Part shown: positions 22,809 to 31,684 of the stretch, piece by piece
Numbering within the stretch: the first letter of the stretch is position 1
Layout of the letters: each line of letters opens with the position of its first letter
Origin: Aurantimonas sp. HBX-1
GTDB lineage: Bacteria; Pseudomonadota; Alphaproteobacteria; Rhizobiales; Rhizobiaceae
Length of the DNA stretch: 64,000 bases
NCBI RefSeq assembly: GCF_021391535.1
Contig: NZ_CP090066.1
Location: 2,617,501-2,681,500 of the forward strand
Reading direction: 5' to 3'
The notes under the pieces: generated by a model
What the model was told of the DNA's origin: nothing
Database searches by the model: none
Seen by the model: the letters and a program-made list of their open reading frames with translations, nothing else
Made by a program: the position numbers and the translations under genes

Positions 22809-25439
22809 CTAGAGCCGCTGGATCGGCGCGCCGAGATCGCGAAAGTCCCGCTCGCGGCAGGTCAGCACGATGATCTGCAGCGTCTCGGCGGCCATCCGCA
22901 GCACCAGATGCATCCGCTCCAGCCGCTTCTCGTCGGTATTGACCAGCGCGTCGTCGAGGATGACGGCGGTCGGGTGCCCGCCCTTCTTCAGCACCTGGGC
23001 GAGTGCCAGCCGCGTCACCACGGCCACCTGCTCGCGCGCGCCGGCCGAGAGGCGCTTGAAGTCTTCCTCGACGCCGGCGCGGTGCAGGCTGCGAATCTCC
23101 AGCGTCGAATCGTCGAGTTCGATCACCGCGCCCGGATGGATCAGCTTCAGATACGGCGTGACCTGCGTCATGATCGGTCCCAGCCAGTGCTCGCGGGCCT
23201 CGCGCTGGGCGGCGAGCAGCGTCGCGTGCAGCATGGCGGCCGCCGCTGCCTCGGTCTTCAGGCGGGCGAGTCGCGCCTCGGCGGCGCCGATCTCGCCTTC
23301 CAGCCGCGCCACGTCCTCGCCGAGCGCCGTCGCGCCGGTGGCCTCGAGCTCGCCTTCGAGCCGCAGCGTCTCTTCCTTCAGCGCCGCGACGGTGCGCCGG
23401 ATCTCGGCCAGTGCGCCGCGCCGCGCCGCGAGCGTCAGCTGCACCGTCTGCGGCTCGGCGGCGGCGAGGTTGCGCTGCCGGCGCTCCAGCACGGCGGCCT
23501 TCGCCGCGCGGTCGAGCTCGGCCGCCGCCAGGTCCTCGGCGAGCGCCGTGCGCGGCCGGATGGCCTCCGCCTCGGCGAGTTCGCGGCGCAGCCGTTCGGC
23601 CTCGCCGCGCCGGTGCGCGTCGTCGGCTTCGGCGCGGGCGAGCGTCGCCAGCCCGCCGCTCGCCGCGCGGCGCAGCCGCTCGAGCGTCGCGGTCGCCGTT
23701 TCCAGCCTGGTGCGCGCGGCATTGCGCGCCGCCCGCGCCGCCGCCTGGTCGTCGGGGCCCGGCGCCGGCCCGTCCGGTGCCGATGACGGCGACGCGGCGG
23801 AAAGCTCGGCCAGCGCCCTCTCGGCCGCAGCCCGGCCCTCCGGCAGCAGCGCCGCGAGCTGCTTGCCGAGCGTCGCGGTCTCGATCCGCCGGTTTTCCGC
23901 AGAGGCCGCGCGCGCGCGCGATGCTTCTATAGAGGCGACGCCCAGGCGCGCGAGCAGCGCGGCGAGCTCGGCATCGGCCGCCTCGCATTCGCGCCGCAGG
24001 GTCGCCGCGTCGCCGCCGGGCTCGACCGTCAGGGCGCCGAAGCCCTGCAGCTCGAAGCGCTCGCGGGCCGTGACGCGGTGCGGCTCGCCGGCTGCGACGA
24101 CCGCGCCGCCGGCATCGCGCACCGTGTTCGCGCCGGAAGGCTCGAAGGTCAGCACCGGCGCGGTTACCGACAGCCGGACGGCGGCGTCACGGCATTTGCG
24201 CTCGGCCGTCTCCAGCGCCTTGATCGCCGCCGCGTCGATGGCGGGCCCCGCCGATTCGGCCCGCAGGGCGGCAAGCCGTGCTTCGACCGCGCCGGCCTCG
24301 CGCAGCCGGCGGCCGAGCGTTTCCGCCTCGGCCGCAAGCCGTGCCCGCTCGATCCCCGCCCGCAGCGCGTCGTCGGCGGCTTCCGCCGCCTCGGCCGCGC
24401 GCTTGGCCGCTTCGGCCTCCGCCTCGGCCGCAGCGAGCGCGGCCCGCTCGCCGTCCTGCGCCGCGCGCAGTTCCACCAGGGCGGAGGCAGCCGCTTCCGC
24501 CGCCGCCTGCGCCGCCGCGGCGGACGCGGCCAGCTGGTCGCGCTGCTTCAGCCGTTCGCCGGCGCCGTCGCGGCGGGCCAGCGAGTGCTGCAGCTCACGC
24601 GCCGCCTCGTGCGCCGCGCCTTCCAGACCTGCCGCCTGGCGCGCCTGTTCCTCGGCGGCCTCCAGCCCGGCCTCGGCCCGGGCCACCGCGTCGTCCCGCT
24701 CGTAGGAACGCAGCGTCGCGCGGCGGGCATCGAGCCGCTGCAGCTTCTCCTCGAAATCAGCGTGCGCCGCCCGCTTCGTCGCGAGCTCCGCCCGCAGCTC
24801 GTCCAGATGCTGCTCGGCCTGGCGCACCGGCGAGGCCTGCGCCACCCGGCCGGTGTCGGTGAAGAAGCGGTCGTGCAGCGTCTTGGCGGCGCCGATCATC
24901 GCCCGGCCGCGTTCGCCGCCGAGGATCTGGCCGACCTCGCCCTCCAGCGAGGCGGTCACCGCGTCCTTGCCGACGCCGATGTCGAGCCCGCCGGTATTGG
25001 AGCGCCCCTGCTCCACCCAGAGCAGGCCGAAGGCGCCCTGGTGCGAATCCAGCTTTGACTCGCCGCGGCCGGGATGGGCAAAGCGGAAGAGTTCGGCGAG
25101 GCGCTCCTCGACCGCGTCGCCGGTCAGGCCGCCGCCCGGCCAGGTCAGCTCCGCCTCCGGCTTCTGCAGGAAGGCCTTGCGCAGCGAATAGACGGTGCCA
25201 CCGAGGCTGAAGTCGACATGGATCTCCGGCCGGGCCTGGCGCTGGTAGGGCGCCAGCGCCTTCACCGCCTCGCCGGTGGCGCGGTGGCGCTGGAAGAACG
25301 CCGCCCGAAGCGCCGTCAGCAGCGTCGACTTGCCGGCCTCGTTGTCGCCGACGATGACGTTCAGCCCCGGCTCGAACAGCTGGAGTTCGGCCGAGCTGAT
25401 GCCGGCGAAATCGGTGAGTTTAAGAGAGCGCAGATACAT
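22809..25439 (-). CDS. SbcC/YhaN-like AAA ATPase, SMC-type DNA repair protein
   Basis: This 876-residue ATPase starts MYLRSLKLTDFAGI, followed by the Walker A motif GDNEAGKST (about residues 31-39). Long Ala/Glu/Arg-rich coiled coils fill the middle. The C-terminal half holds an ABC-type signature region (SAGAREQVAVVTRLA) and Walker B AVILDDALVNTDE. No CXXC zinc hook is present, so it is closer to YhaN-type than classical SbcC/Rad50 proteins. Its ATG lies one base after the stop of the SbcD-like nuclease gene, so the two form a coupled ATPase-nuclease pair for DNA end processing. Confidence 0.86.
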   Translation of the reverse strand: MYLRSLKLTDFAGISSAELQLFEPGLNVIVGDNEAGKSTLLTALRAAFFQRHRATGEAVKALAPYQRQARPEIHVDFSLGGTVYSLRKAFLQKPEAELTWPGGGLTGDAVEERLAELFRFAHPGRGESKLDSHQGAFGLLWVEQGRSNTGGLDIGVGKDAVTASLEGEVGQILGGERGRAMIGAAKTLHDRFFTDTGRVAQASPVRQAEQHLDELRAELATKRAAHADFEEKLQRLDARRATLRSYERDDAVARAEAGLEAAEEQARQAAGLEGAAHEAARELQHSLARRDGAGERLKQRDQLAASAAAAQAAAEAAASALVELRAAQDGERAALAAAEAEAEAAKRAAEAAEAADDALRAGIERARLAAEAETLGRRLREAGAVEARLAALRAESAGPAIDAAAIKALETAERKCRDAAVRLSVTAPVLTFEPSGANTVRDAGGAVVAAGEPHRVTARERFELQGFGALTVEPGGDAATLRRECEAADAELAALLARLGVASIEASRARAASAENRRIETATLGKQLAALLPEGRAAAERALAELSAASPSSAPDGPAPGPDDQAAARAARNAARTRLETATATLERLRRAASGGLATLARAEADDAHRRGEAERLRRELAEAEAIRPRTALAEDLAAAELDRAAKAAVLERRQRNLAAAEPQTVQLTLAARRGALAEIRRTVAALKEETLRLEGELEATGATALGEDVARLEGEIGAAEARLARLKTEAAAAAMLHATLLAAQREAREHWLGPIMTQVTPYLKLIHPGAVIELDDSTLEIRSLHRAGVEEDFKRLSAGAREQVAVVTRLALAQVLKKGGHPTAVILDDALVNTDEKRLERMHLVLRMAAETLQIIVLTCRERDFRDLGAPIQRL

Positions 25440-25440
25440 C

Positions 25441-26559
25441 TCAGCGCTCTCCCTGGCGGCGATGCTCGACATAGGCGAGCCGCAGCGCCAGCGCCGCGGC
25501 CTCCCGCTCGGGATCGGCGGGATCGGCCGCCCGCGCCCGCAGCCGCTCGATGGCGACGCGCACGAAGCCGCCGACGTCGATGCGGTCGAGGTCCTCGTCG
25601 TCCGGCGCGTCGATCAGCGCCGCATCGACCAGCTTCAGGTCGAACAGCCGTGCCCGCCAGAGCGTCAGTGTCTCCTCCAGCCGCACGCGTTCGCGCAGCG
25701 ACAGGCTGCCCGAGAGCACCAGCTCCAGCACCGTCTCGCCGGGCCGGGCGAGCGCCGCCAGCGCCTCGTCCACCACTTCCACCCCGCCGTCGAGCCGCAG
25801 CGCCAGCGACTGCCAGTCGAAGCGCGCCGTGCGCAGCTTCTCGATGCGCGGGGCGGCGCCCGGCGTGTCGATCTCGACGATGGCAACGTGGCCCGGCGCG
25901 TTGGCGGGGTAGCGGTCCGGCTCGGGCGTGCCGGCATAGACCGTCTTCGGGGCGATCTCGACGAAGCCGTGCCAGTCGCCGAGCGCCAAGTAGTCGAGCC
26001 GGGCGCGCGCCGCCCGGTCGTCGGCGATCGGGTTGCCGGATTCGGCGGCCTCCGGCAGGCGGTTCTGCACCGAGCCATGGGCGAGGCCGATGCGCACCAG
26101 CCCGGCCGGCGTCTCGGCATGGTTGAACCAGGCAGTCAGGTCGGCGCCCTCGTGCCGGCGGGTCAGCGGCGCCGGCAGGATGGCGATGCCCCGGTCTTCC
26201 AGGAGGATCGGCTCCGGCCGGTCGGCGACGATCACCCGCGCCGCGTCGGCGCGCTGCCTGAGGCGGGTCCACAGGCTGACGCCGAGCGCCGCGTCGTGAT
26301 TGCCGGGCAGCATCACCCACGGACCCCGGAACGCCGCCATCGCGTCGAGCGTGCGCTGGATTTCGCGGTCGCTGACCATGGTGTCGTCGAAGGCGTCGCC
26401 CGCGACGAGCACGGCGTCGCAGCCGCGCGCCGTCGCCAGCGCCGCGATCCGGCCGACCACGGCAAAGCGCTCGGCGCGCAGCTCGCCGCGCCGGTCGGGC
26501 TCGAAGCCGCCGAACGGCTTGCCGATCTGCCAGTCGGCGGTATGGAGAATCCTGATCAC
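25441..26559 (-). CDS. SbcD/YhaO-like metallophosphoesterase (DNA exonuclease subunit)
   Basis: This is a predicted nuclease partner of the adjacent SMC-like ATPase. The calcineurin-like metal ligands are visible in order: ILHTADWQIG at the N terminus, LVAGDAFDD, MLPGNHD, LAHGSVQ and ALGDWHGF. The start is placed at a GTG (26559) that opens the family N terminus, giving 372 residues; the frame is open upstream to 26631. The C-terminal domain is helical and probably contacts the ATPase. It is divergent from ku, so the region between controls both repair systems. Confidence 0.86.
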   Translation of the reverse strand: MIRILHTADWQIGKPFGGFEPDRRGELRAERFAVVGRIAALATARGCDAVLVAGDAFDDTMVSDREIQRTLDAMAAFRGPWVMLPGNHDAALGVSLWTRLRQRADAARVIVADRPEPILLEDRGIAILPAPLTRRHEGADLTAWFNHAETPAGLVRIGLAHGSVQNRLPEAAESGNPIADDRAARARLDYLALGDWHGFVEIAPKTVYAGTPEPDRYPANAPGHVAIVEIDTPGAAPRIEKLRTARFDWQSLALRLDGGVEVVDEALAALARPGETVLELVLSGSLSLRERVRLEETLTLWRARLFDLKLVDAALIDAPDDEDLDRIDVGGFVRVAIERLRARAADPADPEREAAALALRLAYVEHRRQGER

Positions 26560-26717
26560 GATGGGGTCGTCGGTCCTGATCCACTGGTTGCGCCGCGCGG
26601 GCCCTGCCCGTGCTGGGCGCTCCCCCATCAAATCGCAAGCGTGGGGGCGTACGCCCGAGTCTTATCAACCGGTTTCGGGGGCTCTTTACCAAGCCTCTTC
26701 GGGCCCGTCACGCAACC

Positions 26718-26742
26718 GGAACGAGTCCGCGACGAGGCCGTT
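26718..26742 (+). promoter_or_regulatory. EcfG-type general stress promoter upstream of ku-ligD
   Basis: GGAAC at 26718-26722 and CGTT at 26739-26742 are separated by exactly 16 bases, matching the EcfG (RpoE2) consensus. The ku ATG is 40 bases downstream, with GGAG between. Control of non-homologous end-joining genes by the general stress sigma factor is known in some rhizobia. Confidence 0.65.
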
Positions 26743-26781
26743 GAGTCACGTTGCGGCAGTCACTGTGTCTGGAGTTCAAGA

Positions 26782-27717
26782 ATGGCGCCCCGTCCCGTCT
26801 GGAAAGGCCAGATCCGCCTTTCCCTCGTGTCCATCCCCGTCGAGATGTATTCGGCCACCACCTCCGGGGCTTCGATCGCCTTCCGGCAGATCCACGAGAA
26901 GTCCGGCAAGCGCATCCAGTACGAGAAGGTCGTCGAGGGCATCGGCCCGGTCGACAAGGACGAGATCGTCAAGGGCTACGAAGTCAGCAAGGACGAATAC
27001 GTGCTCCTCACCGACGAGGAGATCGAGAACGTCAAGCTGGAGACCAAGAAGACCCTCGAACTGGTGCAGTTCGTCGATTCCAACTCGATCCCGCCGCTGT
27101 ATTTCGACAAGCCCTATTACGTCGTGCCGCAGGACGAGCTGGCGGAGGACGCCTTCCGGGTGATCCGCGACGCGCTGCGCCAGTCGCACAAGACCGGGCT
27201 CGGGCAGCTGGCGTTGCGCGGCAAGGAATATCTGGTGGCGCTGCGCCCCTGCGGCTCGGGTCTCCTGCTCGAGACGCTCCATTACGAGGACGAGATCCGC
27301 AAGTCGGCGCCGCTGTTCGCCGAGATCTCCGACGACGGCGCCGAGGAGGATTTGCTCGCCGTCGCCACCCAGCTGATCGAGAAGAAGACCGCGAAGTTCG
27401 ACGCCAAGACCTACAAGAACCACTACACCGAGGCGCTGAAGGCGCTGATCGCCGAGAAGCGCAAGAAGGGCGGCAAGGCGACGCTGTCGATCGAGGACGA
27501 CGAGCCGGCGCCGCGCAGCAAGGGCAATGTCGTCGACCTGATGGCGGCCCTGAAGCAGAGCCTCGAGGGCGGCAGCGGCGGTGACGCGGGCGGCAAGGCC
27601 GCCGGCGGCGCCCGCCGCAAGCCGGCCGCGTCGGCCGCCAAGGCGAAAGCGGCCGAGCCCGCCAAGCCCAAGAAGGCGCCCGCCGGCAGCGCCGCACCGC
27701 GCCGCAAGAGCGCCTGA
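26782..27717 (+). CDS. ku: Non-homologous end-joining protein Ku
   Basis: Bacterial Ku binds DNA double-strand ends as a homodimer and recruits LigD. The 311 residues start APRPVWKGQIRLSLVSIPV, the typical Ku entry strand. Other family stretches are IHEKSGKRIQYEKVVEG, the core with PYYVVPQ, and LRGKEYLVALRP. The C-terminal ~50 residues are a Lys/Ala/Pro-rich tail (AAKAKAAEPAKPKKAP), a DNA-binding extension common in Rhizobiales. The ATG follows GGAG at good spacing. ligD begins 8 bases downstream. Confidence 0.95.
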   Translation: MAPRPVWKGQIRLSLVSIPVEMYSATTSGASIAFRQIHEKSGKRIQYEKVVEGIGPVDKDEIVKGYEVSKDEYVLLTDEEIENVKLETKKTLELVQFVDSNSIPPLYFDKPYYVVPQDELAEDAFRVIRDALRQSHKTGLGQLALRGKEYLVALRPCGSGLLLETLHYEDEIRKSAPLFAEISDDGAEEDLLAVATQLIEKKTAKFDAKTYKNHYTEALKALIAEKRKKGGKATLSIEDDEPAPRSKGNVVDLMAALKQSLEGGSGGDAGGKAAGGARRKPAASAAKAKAAEPAKPKKAPAGSAAPRRKSA

Positions 27718-27725
27718 GGCGGGCG

Positions 27726-30371
27726 ATGGCGGCCCGCGGCGACGCGCTTCTCGAGACCTACCGAAAGAAGCGGGACTTCTCGAAGACGCAGGAACCCTCC
27801 GGCTCGGAGGCCCCCAGCAAGGCGGCCGACGGACTGTTCTTCTGCGTCCAGAAACATGACGCGACGCGGCTGCATTACGACTTCCGCATCGAGTGGGAGG
27901 GCGTGCTGAAGAGCTGGGCGGTCACCCGCGGCCCCAGCCTCGATCCTGCCGACAAGCGCCTGGCGGTCCGCACCGAAGACCATCCGATGGACTACGGCAC
28001 GTTCGAGGGCACGATCCCCAAGGGCGAGTACGGCGGCGGCACGGTGATGCTCTGGGACCAGGGCACGTGGGAGCCGCTGGAGGATGCCGAGGAGGGCCTC
28101 GCCAAGGGCAATCTCAAGATGCGCATCCTCGGCGAGCGCATGAACGGCAACTGGGCCCTGATCCGGATGAAGCCCCGGCCGGGCGAGAAGCGCGAGAACT
28201 GGCTGCTGATCAAGGAGAAGGACGACGCGGTGGACCGCCGCCGCAACCTGCTCAGCGCCGACACCAGCATCAAGACCGGCCGCACCATGGCGGCGATCGC
28301 CAAGGGCGACGACGTCTGGGACAACTCGCGCGACGACGACCAAGCGGCGGAATCCGCGCCCAAGCCTGCCGCGAAGGGGCGCAAGAACGCCGCTGCCGCG
28401 AAGCCCGCAACGGCCGCGAAGCCGGCGAAATCCGCCGCCGCACCAAAGAAGAAGCCCGCGGGCAAGACGCTGCCGCTGCCGCGCTTCGTCGCGCCGCAGC
28501 TGGCGACGCTGGTCGACGAGGCCCCGGACGGCCGCGACTGGCTGCACGAGATGAAATATGACGGCTACCGGGTGATGATCGCCGTCGGCGGCGGCGAGGT
28601 CCGCTGCTTCACCCGCAACGAGAAGGACTGGACCGACCGCTTCGCGCCGATCGCGGAGGCCGCACGGGCGCTCGACTGCCGCAACGCGCTGATCGACGGC
28701 GAGATCGTCGCCTTCGACGCGAACGGCGGCACGGATTTCTCGACGCTGCAGGCGCATCTCTCCGACGGCGGATCCCTCTCCTGCTTCTGCTTCGACCTGC
28801 TGACGCTCGACGGCGCGGATCTGACCAAGCGCCCGCTCACCGAGCGCAAGGCGATGCTGCGCGACCTCATCGAGCGCACCGGCTCAGACGTCCTGCTCTA
28901 CAGCGACCACGTCACCGGCAACGGCCCGGCGGTGCACGACAATATCTGCCGCGCCGGCCACGAGGGCATCGTCGCCAAGCGCGCCGACGCGCCCTATCGC
29001 TCGGGCCGCACCCGCAGTTGGCTGAAGGTCAAGTGCTCGCGCCGCCAGGAATTCGTCATCGGCGGCTGGCGGACGTCGGACAAGCGCGGCCGGCCCTTCG
29101 CCTCGATCCTGCTCGGCGTCATGGAGGACGGCAAGCTCGCCTATCGCGGCCGCGTCGGGTCGGGCTTCGACGAGGCCAACATGGCCGACCTTGCCGAGCG
29201 CTTCGCCGCCCACAAGCGCATGACCTCGCCGTTCATCGCGCTGCCGACCGACGCCAGGCGCGGCTCCCGCTTCGTCGAGCCGGTGCTGGTCGCCGAGATC
29301 GAGTTCGCCGAGATCACCGCCGACGGCTCGATCCGCCACGGCGTGTTCAAGGGCTTGCGCGAGGACAAGGAGGCCGGTGACGTGGTGGACGAGCATCCGC
29401 AGCGCGAGGGCAAGGCGGCGTCGGCGAAACGGCGCGCCGGCAAGGCCGCGGCAAAGGCCGATACGCCGGAGCTGGGCCAGGCGCCCGACAGCGTCGCCGG
29501 CGTCCGCCTCACCCATCCCGAGCGCGTCGTCTTCGCCGGCCAGGGCGTCACCAAGGGCGACCTCGCGCTCTACTACGAGAAGGTCGCGGACCGCATGCTC
29601 GCCCATGCCGGCGGCCGGCCGCTATCGCTGGTGCGCTGCCCGCAGGGCGGCCAGAAGCGCTGCTTCTTCCAGAAGCACGACACCGGCGGCTTCCCGGAGG
29701 CGGTGAAGACCGTGCCGATCCCGGAAAAGGACGGCGGGATCGAGCACTATTTGACGGTCTCCGACGCCGCCGGCCTCGTCGGGGCGGTGCAGATGAACAC
29801 GCTGGAGTTCCACATCTGGGGCTCGCGCAACGACCGGCTGGAAAAGCCCGACCGGCTGATCTTCGATCTTGACCCGGACGAGAGCCTCGGCTTCGAGGAC
29901 GTCAAGGCGGCGTCCTTCGACCTGCGCGACCGGCTTGCCGAACTCGGCCTGAAGAGCTTTCCGATGGTAACCGGCGGCAAGGGCGTCCATGTCGTCGTGC
30001 CGCTCGACCGGCGCCAGGGCTGGGAAGAGGTCAAGGCCTTCGCCAAGGCCTTCGCCGTCCGCCAGGCGGAGGACGAGCCGGACCGCTTCGTCGCCACCAT
30101 GTCGAAGGCCAAGCGCAAGGGCCGGATCTTCATCGACTGGCTGCGCAACGAACGCGGCTCGACGGCGATCGCGCCCTATTCCAGCCGCTCCCGCGAGGGT
30201 GCGCCGGTGGCGACGCCGGTCAGCTGGAACGAGCTGGCGACGCTTTCCGCCGCCAACGGCTTCGACATCAATACCGTCGTCGCGCGGCTGGACGAGCCCG
30301 ATCCGTGGGCCGACTACGCCGACGTTCGCCAGTCGCTGACCAAGAAGATCCGAGACAAGTTCGGCGCCTGA
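27726..30371 (+). CDS. ligD: Multifunctional DNA ligase D
   Basis: LigD trims, fills and seals broken ends held by Ku. The 881 residues contain three domains in order. First is the 3'-phosphoesterase (CVQKHDATRLHYDF, His44, His50, Asp52). Next is the ATP-dependent ligase with adenylation Lys277 in MKYDGYRVM and motif V-like TRSWLKVKC. Last is the C-terminal primase-polymerase (LTHPERVVF, IFDLDPDE metal site, GGKGVHVVVPL). Ala/Lys-rich linkers join the domains. It is co-transcribed with ku and probably induced with it from the upstream EcfG-type promoter. Confidence 0.96.
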   Translation: MAARGDALLETYRKKRDFSKTQEPSGSEAPSKAADGLFFCVQKHDATRLHYDFRIEWEGVLKSWAVTRGPSLDPADKRLAVRTEDHPMDYGTFEGTIPKGEYGGGTVMLWDQGTWEPLEDAEEGLAKGNLKMRILGERMNGNWALIRMKPRPGEKRENWLLIKEKDDAVDRRRNLLSADTSIKTGRTMAAIAKGDDVWDNSRDDDQAAESAPKPAAKGRKNAAAAKPATAAKPAKSAAAPKKKPAGKTLPLPRFVAPQLATLVDEAPDGRDWLHEMKYDGYRVMIAVGGGEVRCFTRNEKDWTDRFAPIAEAARALDCRNALIDGEIVAFDANGGTDFSTLQAHLSDGGSLSCFCFDLLTLDGADLTKRPLTERKAMLRDLIERTGSDVLLYSDHVTGNGPAVHDNICRAGHEGIVAKRADAPYRSGRTRSWLKVKCSRRQEFVIGGWRTSDKRGRPFASILLGVMEDGKLAYRGRVGSGFDEANMADLAERFAAHKRMTSPFIALPTDARRGSRFVEPVLVAEIEFAEITADGSIRHGVFKGLREDKEAGDVVDEHPQREGKAASAKRRAGKAAAKADTPELGQAPDSVAGVRLTHPERVVFAGQGVTKGDLALYYEKVADRMLAHAGGRPLSLVRCPQGGQKRCFFQKHDTGGFPEAVKTVPIPEKDGGIEHYLTVSDAAGLVGAVQMNTLEFHIWGSRNDRLEKPDRLIFDLDPDESLGFEDVKAASFDLRDRLAELGLKSFPMVTGGKGVHVVVPLDRRQGWEEVKAFAKAFAVRQAEDEPDRFVATMSKAKRKGRIFIDWLRNERGSTAIAPYSSRSREGAPVATPVSWNELATLSAANGFDINTVVARLDEPDPWADYADVRQSLTKKIRDKFGA

Positions 30372-30481
30372 CCGGCACCGACCTTTCGCCGTGACCGCAA
30401 ACAGCCCTCCCCGCACGGGAACACCTCCCGTGCCGGCCGACTTCCCTTGGCAACCGTCAACGGAACGAAGGGAGTTCTTCC

Positions 30482-30931
30482 ATGGTCACCACCGTCGGCA
30501 AAGAAGGCGACATCAAGGGCCTCGTCCGCGACCTGATCCTGCTCGAGCGCGACGCGATCGCGGCGTATGATTCCACCATCGAGAAGCTCTCCGACCCGGC
30601 GCTCAGCCAGCAGGTCGCGAGCTTCCGGCAGGACCACCTGCAGCATCTCGACGTGCTCAACGAGATTGCCGCGGAGACCGGCGCCGAGGCGCCGCTCGAA
30701 GGCGACATGAAGGAGTGGCTGACGACCGGCAAGATCGCCCTCGCCGACCTGATGGGCGACGGCGCGATCCTCAAGGCGATGAAGACCAACGAGGACGACA
30801 CCGTCACCGCCTACGAGCGCGCCTCCACCCATGGCGACGCGATCGAGAAGTCGCGGGCCTTCTTCGCCAAGGCGCTGGCCGACGAGCGGCGCCACCGCGC
30901 GTGGATGGAAGAGACCGCCGCCGCCCTCTAG
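30482..30931 (+). CDS. Ferritin-like four-helix protein
   Basis: This 149-residue all-helical cytosolic protein carries carboxylate/histidine positions of ferritin-like di-iron bundles: LLERDAIAAYD, RQDHLQHLDVL, TAYERAS and ADERRHRAWMEE (the last with ExxH). It resembles the PA2169/DUF2383-type family often called ferritin-like domain protein, linked to stress. A GAAGGGAG ribosome site precedes the ATG. It stands alone 110 bases after ligD. No canonical EcfG promoter was found here despite the stress-type family. Confidence 0.72.
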   Translation: MVTTVGKEGDIKGLVRDLILLERDAIAAYDSTIEKLSDPALSQQVASFRQDHLQHLDVLNEIAAETGAEAPLEGDMKEWLTTGKIALADLMGDGAILKAMKTNEDDTVTAYERASTHGDAIEKSRAFFAKALADERRHRAWMEETAAAL

Positions 30932-30962
30932 GCGCGCTGCGCTCTCTGCGATGCACGAACCA

Positions 30963-30990
30963 GCCGCCGGTGACGCCCGTCGCCGGCGGC
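30963..30990 (+). terminator. Probable terminator of the ferritin-like gene
   Basis: Arms GCCGCCGGTGACG and CGTCGCCGGCGGC pair with one mismatch around a 2-base centre and are followed by TTCGTCTT. It lies 32 bases after the stop codon. Confidence 0.55.
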
Positions 30991-31070
30991 TTCGTCTTGC
31001 CTGCGGTTCGCCGCGCTTGATTCCCGCCGGGAGCTGTCGCAGGGTCCGCGGCAAAAAGCGGGAGGACACC

Positions 31071-31649
31071 ATGGCGATCTACGCCCTCGACGGCGACAGG
31101 CCGGAACTGCCGGAAGACGGCTCGGCCTTCGTGGCGCCCGGCGCGCACGTGATCGGCCGCGTCCGGGTGGGCGTCGATGTCGGCATCTGGTTCGGCGCCG
31201 TGCTGCGCGGCGACAACGAGTGGATGACCATCGGCGAAGGCACCAACATCCAGGACAATTGCGCCCTGCACAGCGACGCCGGCTTTCCCCTCACCATCGG
31301 CGCCGGCTGCACGATCGGCCACGCCGCCATCGTCCACGGCTGCACCATCGGCGACAATTCGCTGGTCGGCATGGGCGCGACGATCCTCAACGGCGCGCGC
31401 ATCGGCAAGAACTCGATCGTCGGGGCGAACGCGCTGGTCACCGAGGGCAAGGAGTTTCCCGACAATTCGCTGATCGTCGGATCGCCCGCCAAGCTGGCGC
31501 GCATGCTCGACGACGCGGCGGCCGAAATGCTCCGGGCCTCCGCCGCCCACTACGTCCACAACGCCAAGCGGTTCGCCGAGGGGCTGGTGCGGCTCGACGA
31601 GGCGCCCGGCGCCGACGCGGCGCCGCACGCCATGACCGCCCGGGCCTGA
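31071..31649 (+). CDS. Gamma-class carbonic anhydrase family protein
   Basis: This 192-residue left-handed beta-helix protein has the hexapeptide rhythm HVIGRVRVGVDVGIWFGAVL followed by RGDNEWMTIGEGTNIQDNCAL. Histidines expected for the zinc site are seen in ALHSDAGF, TIGHAAIVHGCTIG. It belongs to the YrdA/PaaY-like branch, where carbonic anhydrase activity is not always present. A GGAGGA site immediately precedes the ATG. A pyridoxal-phosphate aminotransferase follows 35 bases downstream, probably in the same transcript. Confidence 0.88.
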   Translation: MAIYALDGDRPELPEDGSAFVAPGAHVIGRVRVGVDVGIWFGAVLRGDNEWMTIGEGTNIQDNCALHSDAGFPLTIGAGCTIGHAAIVHGCTIGDNSLVGMGATILNGARIGKNSIVGANALVTEGKEFPDNSLIVGSPAKLARMLDDAAAEMLRASAAHYVHNAKRFAEGLVRLDEAPGADAAPHAMTARA

Positions 31650-31684
31650 CGCCCCCCGCACAATCGCCATCGCCGGATCAGACC

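Noticed and set aside
30417..30440. GGAAC upstream of the ferritin-like gene as an EcfG promoter
   Set aside because: No GTT-containing -10 element at 16-17 bases distance; the GGAAC is part of a small hairpin.
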